Shown here piece by piece: positions 62,908-64,000 of a DNA stretch of 64,000 bases. The notes under the pieces are model-generated. The model was not told where the DNA came from, ran no database searches, and was given only the letters and a program-made list of their open reading frames with translations. The position numbers and the translations under genes were made by a program. This DNA comes from OMPR01 sp965183835 (lineage in GTDB: Bacteria > Pseudomonadota > Alphaproteobacteria > Rhodobacterales > Rhodobacteraceae), in NCBI GenBank assembly GCA_965183835.1, contig CBCYME010000010.1:124001-188000 (forward strand). The letters are read 5' to 3'. Position 1 is the first letter of the stretch; each line of letters opens with the position of its first letter.

Positions 62908-63270
62908 TCAGTTCACCGAGGCGCTGCTTCCCTGTGGCATCCACATCTTTTCCAGCTGATAGAATTCGCGCACTTCCGGACGGAAGATATGCACGACCAC
63001 ATCGCCAGTGTCGATCAGAACCCAGTCACCGGAATCTTTGCCTTCGACCTTTGAGGTAAAGCCAAATTCCTGCTTCAGGCGATCCGTCAGCTTTGATGCC
63101 ATGGAGGACACCTGACGGGTCGAGCGACCCGTGGCAATCACCATGTAGTCGCCAATTTCCGTTTTGCCGCGCAGATCAATCTGCACCACATCTTCGGCTT
63201 TGTCGGCATCTAGTGAGGAAAGGATACGCGCAAGTACGGTATCACTGGTACGTTTGGTTTGGGCCATCAT
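62908..63270 (-). CDS. rsfS: ribosome silencing factor
   Basis: Binds L14 and blocks subunit joining under starvation, about 120 residues from MMAQTKRTSD. The RsfS/Iojap core has DVVQIDLRGKTEIGDYMVIA, TGRSTRQVSSMASKL and WVLIDTGDVVVHIFRPEVRE followed by YQLEKMW. The start is uncertain: the frame extends upstream and a good AAGGAGG lies at 63327-63333 beside an ATG (63321-63323) that is out of frame by one base, so a missing base is possible. Confidence 0.9.
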   Translation of the reverse strand: MMAQTKRTSDTVLARILSSLDADKAEDVVQIDLRGKTEIGDYMVIATGRSTRQVSSMASKLTDRLKQEFGFTSKVEGKDSGDWVLIDTGDVVVHIFRPEVREFYQLEKMWMPQGSSASVN

Positions 63271-63648
63271 TGCGGCCCCACCATCGACGGGCACAGCCGT
63301 CTCGATATGCGTTGACAGGACATTGTCCTCCTTTGAATACGCCGACAGACCCCCGGCGCTGGGGTGCCTTTAAGGTAACAACGCAGCGGTGACAATTCAA
63401 TGAATCTGCATAGCAGCCACTCACACCTGTGCCGTTACGGCATCGTTTCGGGGCGCAAGACCTTGATAGACTCACTTTCCGCCTGTATCTGATGGCCCAT
63501 GAGACCCGTTTATGCCCCCTGCATTGCACTGCAAGATCGCGCGCGCCTACGCGAACGGTTCTATGGGGCTGCCCGCACGGTACTGGCGCGCCTATAAACG
63601 CGCCCAGCCAATCGCCAGCTATTTTTCCTACATACGGGGAGTGGACCT

Positions 63649-64000
63649 ATGTCCCCCAAGACGCTTTACGACAAAATCTGGGATGCGCATCTTGCGCACG
63701 AAGCCGAAGACGGCACCAGCCTGCTTTATATCGACCGCCATCTGGTACACGAAGTCACCAGCCCGCAGGCGTTCGAAGGCCTGCGCATGACCGGTCGCAA
63801 AGTCCGCGCACCAGAAAAAACCATTGCTGTTCCTGATCACAACGTTCCCACCACCGAGGGCCGCGAAGATCCGGCACAGATGACCGAAGAATCACGCATT
63901 CAGGTCGCGGCACTGGACACCAACGCCAAAGAATTCGGCGTTCACTATTACCCTGTGTCTGATGTCCGTCAGGGCATCGTGCACATTGTTGGCCCCGAAC
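63649..64000 (+). CDS. leuC: 3-isopropylmalate dehydratase large subunit, 3' end cut off
   Basis: Leucine pathway aconitase-family enzyme. The 117 visible residues begin MSPKTLYDKIWDAHLAH with LLYIDRHLVHEVTSPQAFEG, KTIAVPDHNVPTTEGR and GVHYYPVSDVRQGIVHIVGPE, exactly the LeuC N-terminus. The 4Fe-4S cysteines would lie beyond the window. The ATG at 63649 follows GGGGAG. The 280-base upstream gap (63371-63648) shows no further gene I can support. Confidence 0.96.
   Translation, partial: MSPKTLYDKIWDAHLAHEAEDGTSLLYIDRHLVHEVTSPQAFEGLRMTGRKVRAPEKTIAVPDHNVPTTEGREDPAQMTEESRIQVAALDTNAKEFGVHYYPVSDVRQGIVHIVGPE

Noticed and set aside
63512..63790. 92-residue frame overlapping leuC
   Set aside because: It lies in a different frame from the clear LeuC N-terminus, which has its own ribosome site.
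1..64000. CRISPR arrays, tRNA/rRNA genes, transposases, integrases or prophage genes
   Set aside because: None was seen; no repeat-spacer pattern, and the only tRNA-like piece is an isolated T-arm motif at 12664.

Overview
The window looks like chromosome from a marine alphaproteobacterium of the Rhodobacteraceae (Roseobacter group). The evidence is moderate-to-high GC, family-typical proteins (an MHIEPG-type CbiM-like permease behind a cobalamin riboswitch, DUF1523- and DUF6638-like proteins, MlaA/MlaC, a BCCT carrier beside creatinase) and gene orders such as ATGA-coupled pairs. The genus cannot be fixed from sequence alone.

Layout: 1-4.2 kb holds the end of nth, a PfkB sugar/nucleoside kinase, rppH and fadH. 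4.2-8.9 kb holds a DUF4399-like gene, a LysR regulator, an OmpA-like protein, an AhpD-like protein, a GNAT and a CinA-type domain protein. Five of these six genes are broken by single-base indels that can all be repaired in frame, which suggests poor local sequence quality rather than true decay. 8.9-15.5 kb has a TetR/SDR divergent pair, sfsA, map, a HAD phosphatase, rsmD, a ferredoxin-reductase-like flavoprotein, a peroxiredoxin and a pterin dehydratase. 15.5-21.1 kb is a leftward run from a type I secretion ABC/HlyD pair through RidA, GDPD and a COG3146 acyltransferase. 21.3-27.8 kb has the MlaA/MlaC lipid-asymmetry genes, a class A penicillin-binding protein, glnK-amtB and a CHAP lipoprotein.

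28-36.7 kb has an aromatic/aspartate aminotransferase coupled to mercaptopyruvate sulfurtransferase, a tandem pair of unknown four-cysteine secreted proteins, smpB, the cobalamin riboswitch with its permease, and a LysR/methyltransferase divergent pair. 36.7-39.3 kb has a sulfotransferase divergent from a Branch-type glycosyltransferase. 40.0-48.2 kb is a long leftward cluster around an AAA+ ATPase, with a TelA-like coiled-coil protein, a 372-residue protein, a DUF6638-like protein, a DUF1523 protein and several very small membrane proteins; this is the best candidate for an undescribed system. A cold-shock gene diverges from it.

49-54 kb is a creatine locus: a BCCT transporter, creatinase, and a semialdehyde dehydrogenase divergent from creatinase. 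54-56.5 kb holds a globin, an Hsp20 and an S1 protease. 56.7-60.6 kb is the glycolate oxidase operon glcDEF with a GntR-type operator in front. The window ends with a DUF599 protein, a secreted small protein, a flavodoxin, rlmH, rsfS and the start of leuC.

Besides the 3.2-kb indel cluster, isolated +1 shifts break the TelA-like gene, cspA and probably a small membrane gene near 42.7 kb. I saw no tRNA, rRNA, CRISPR array, transposase or integrase.
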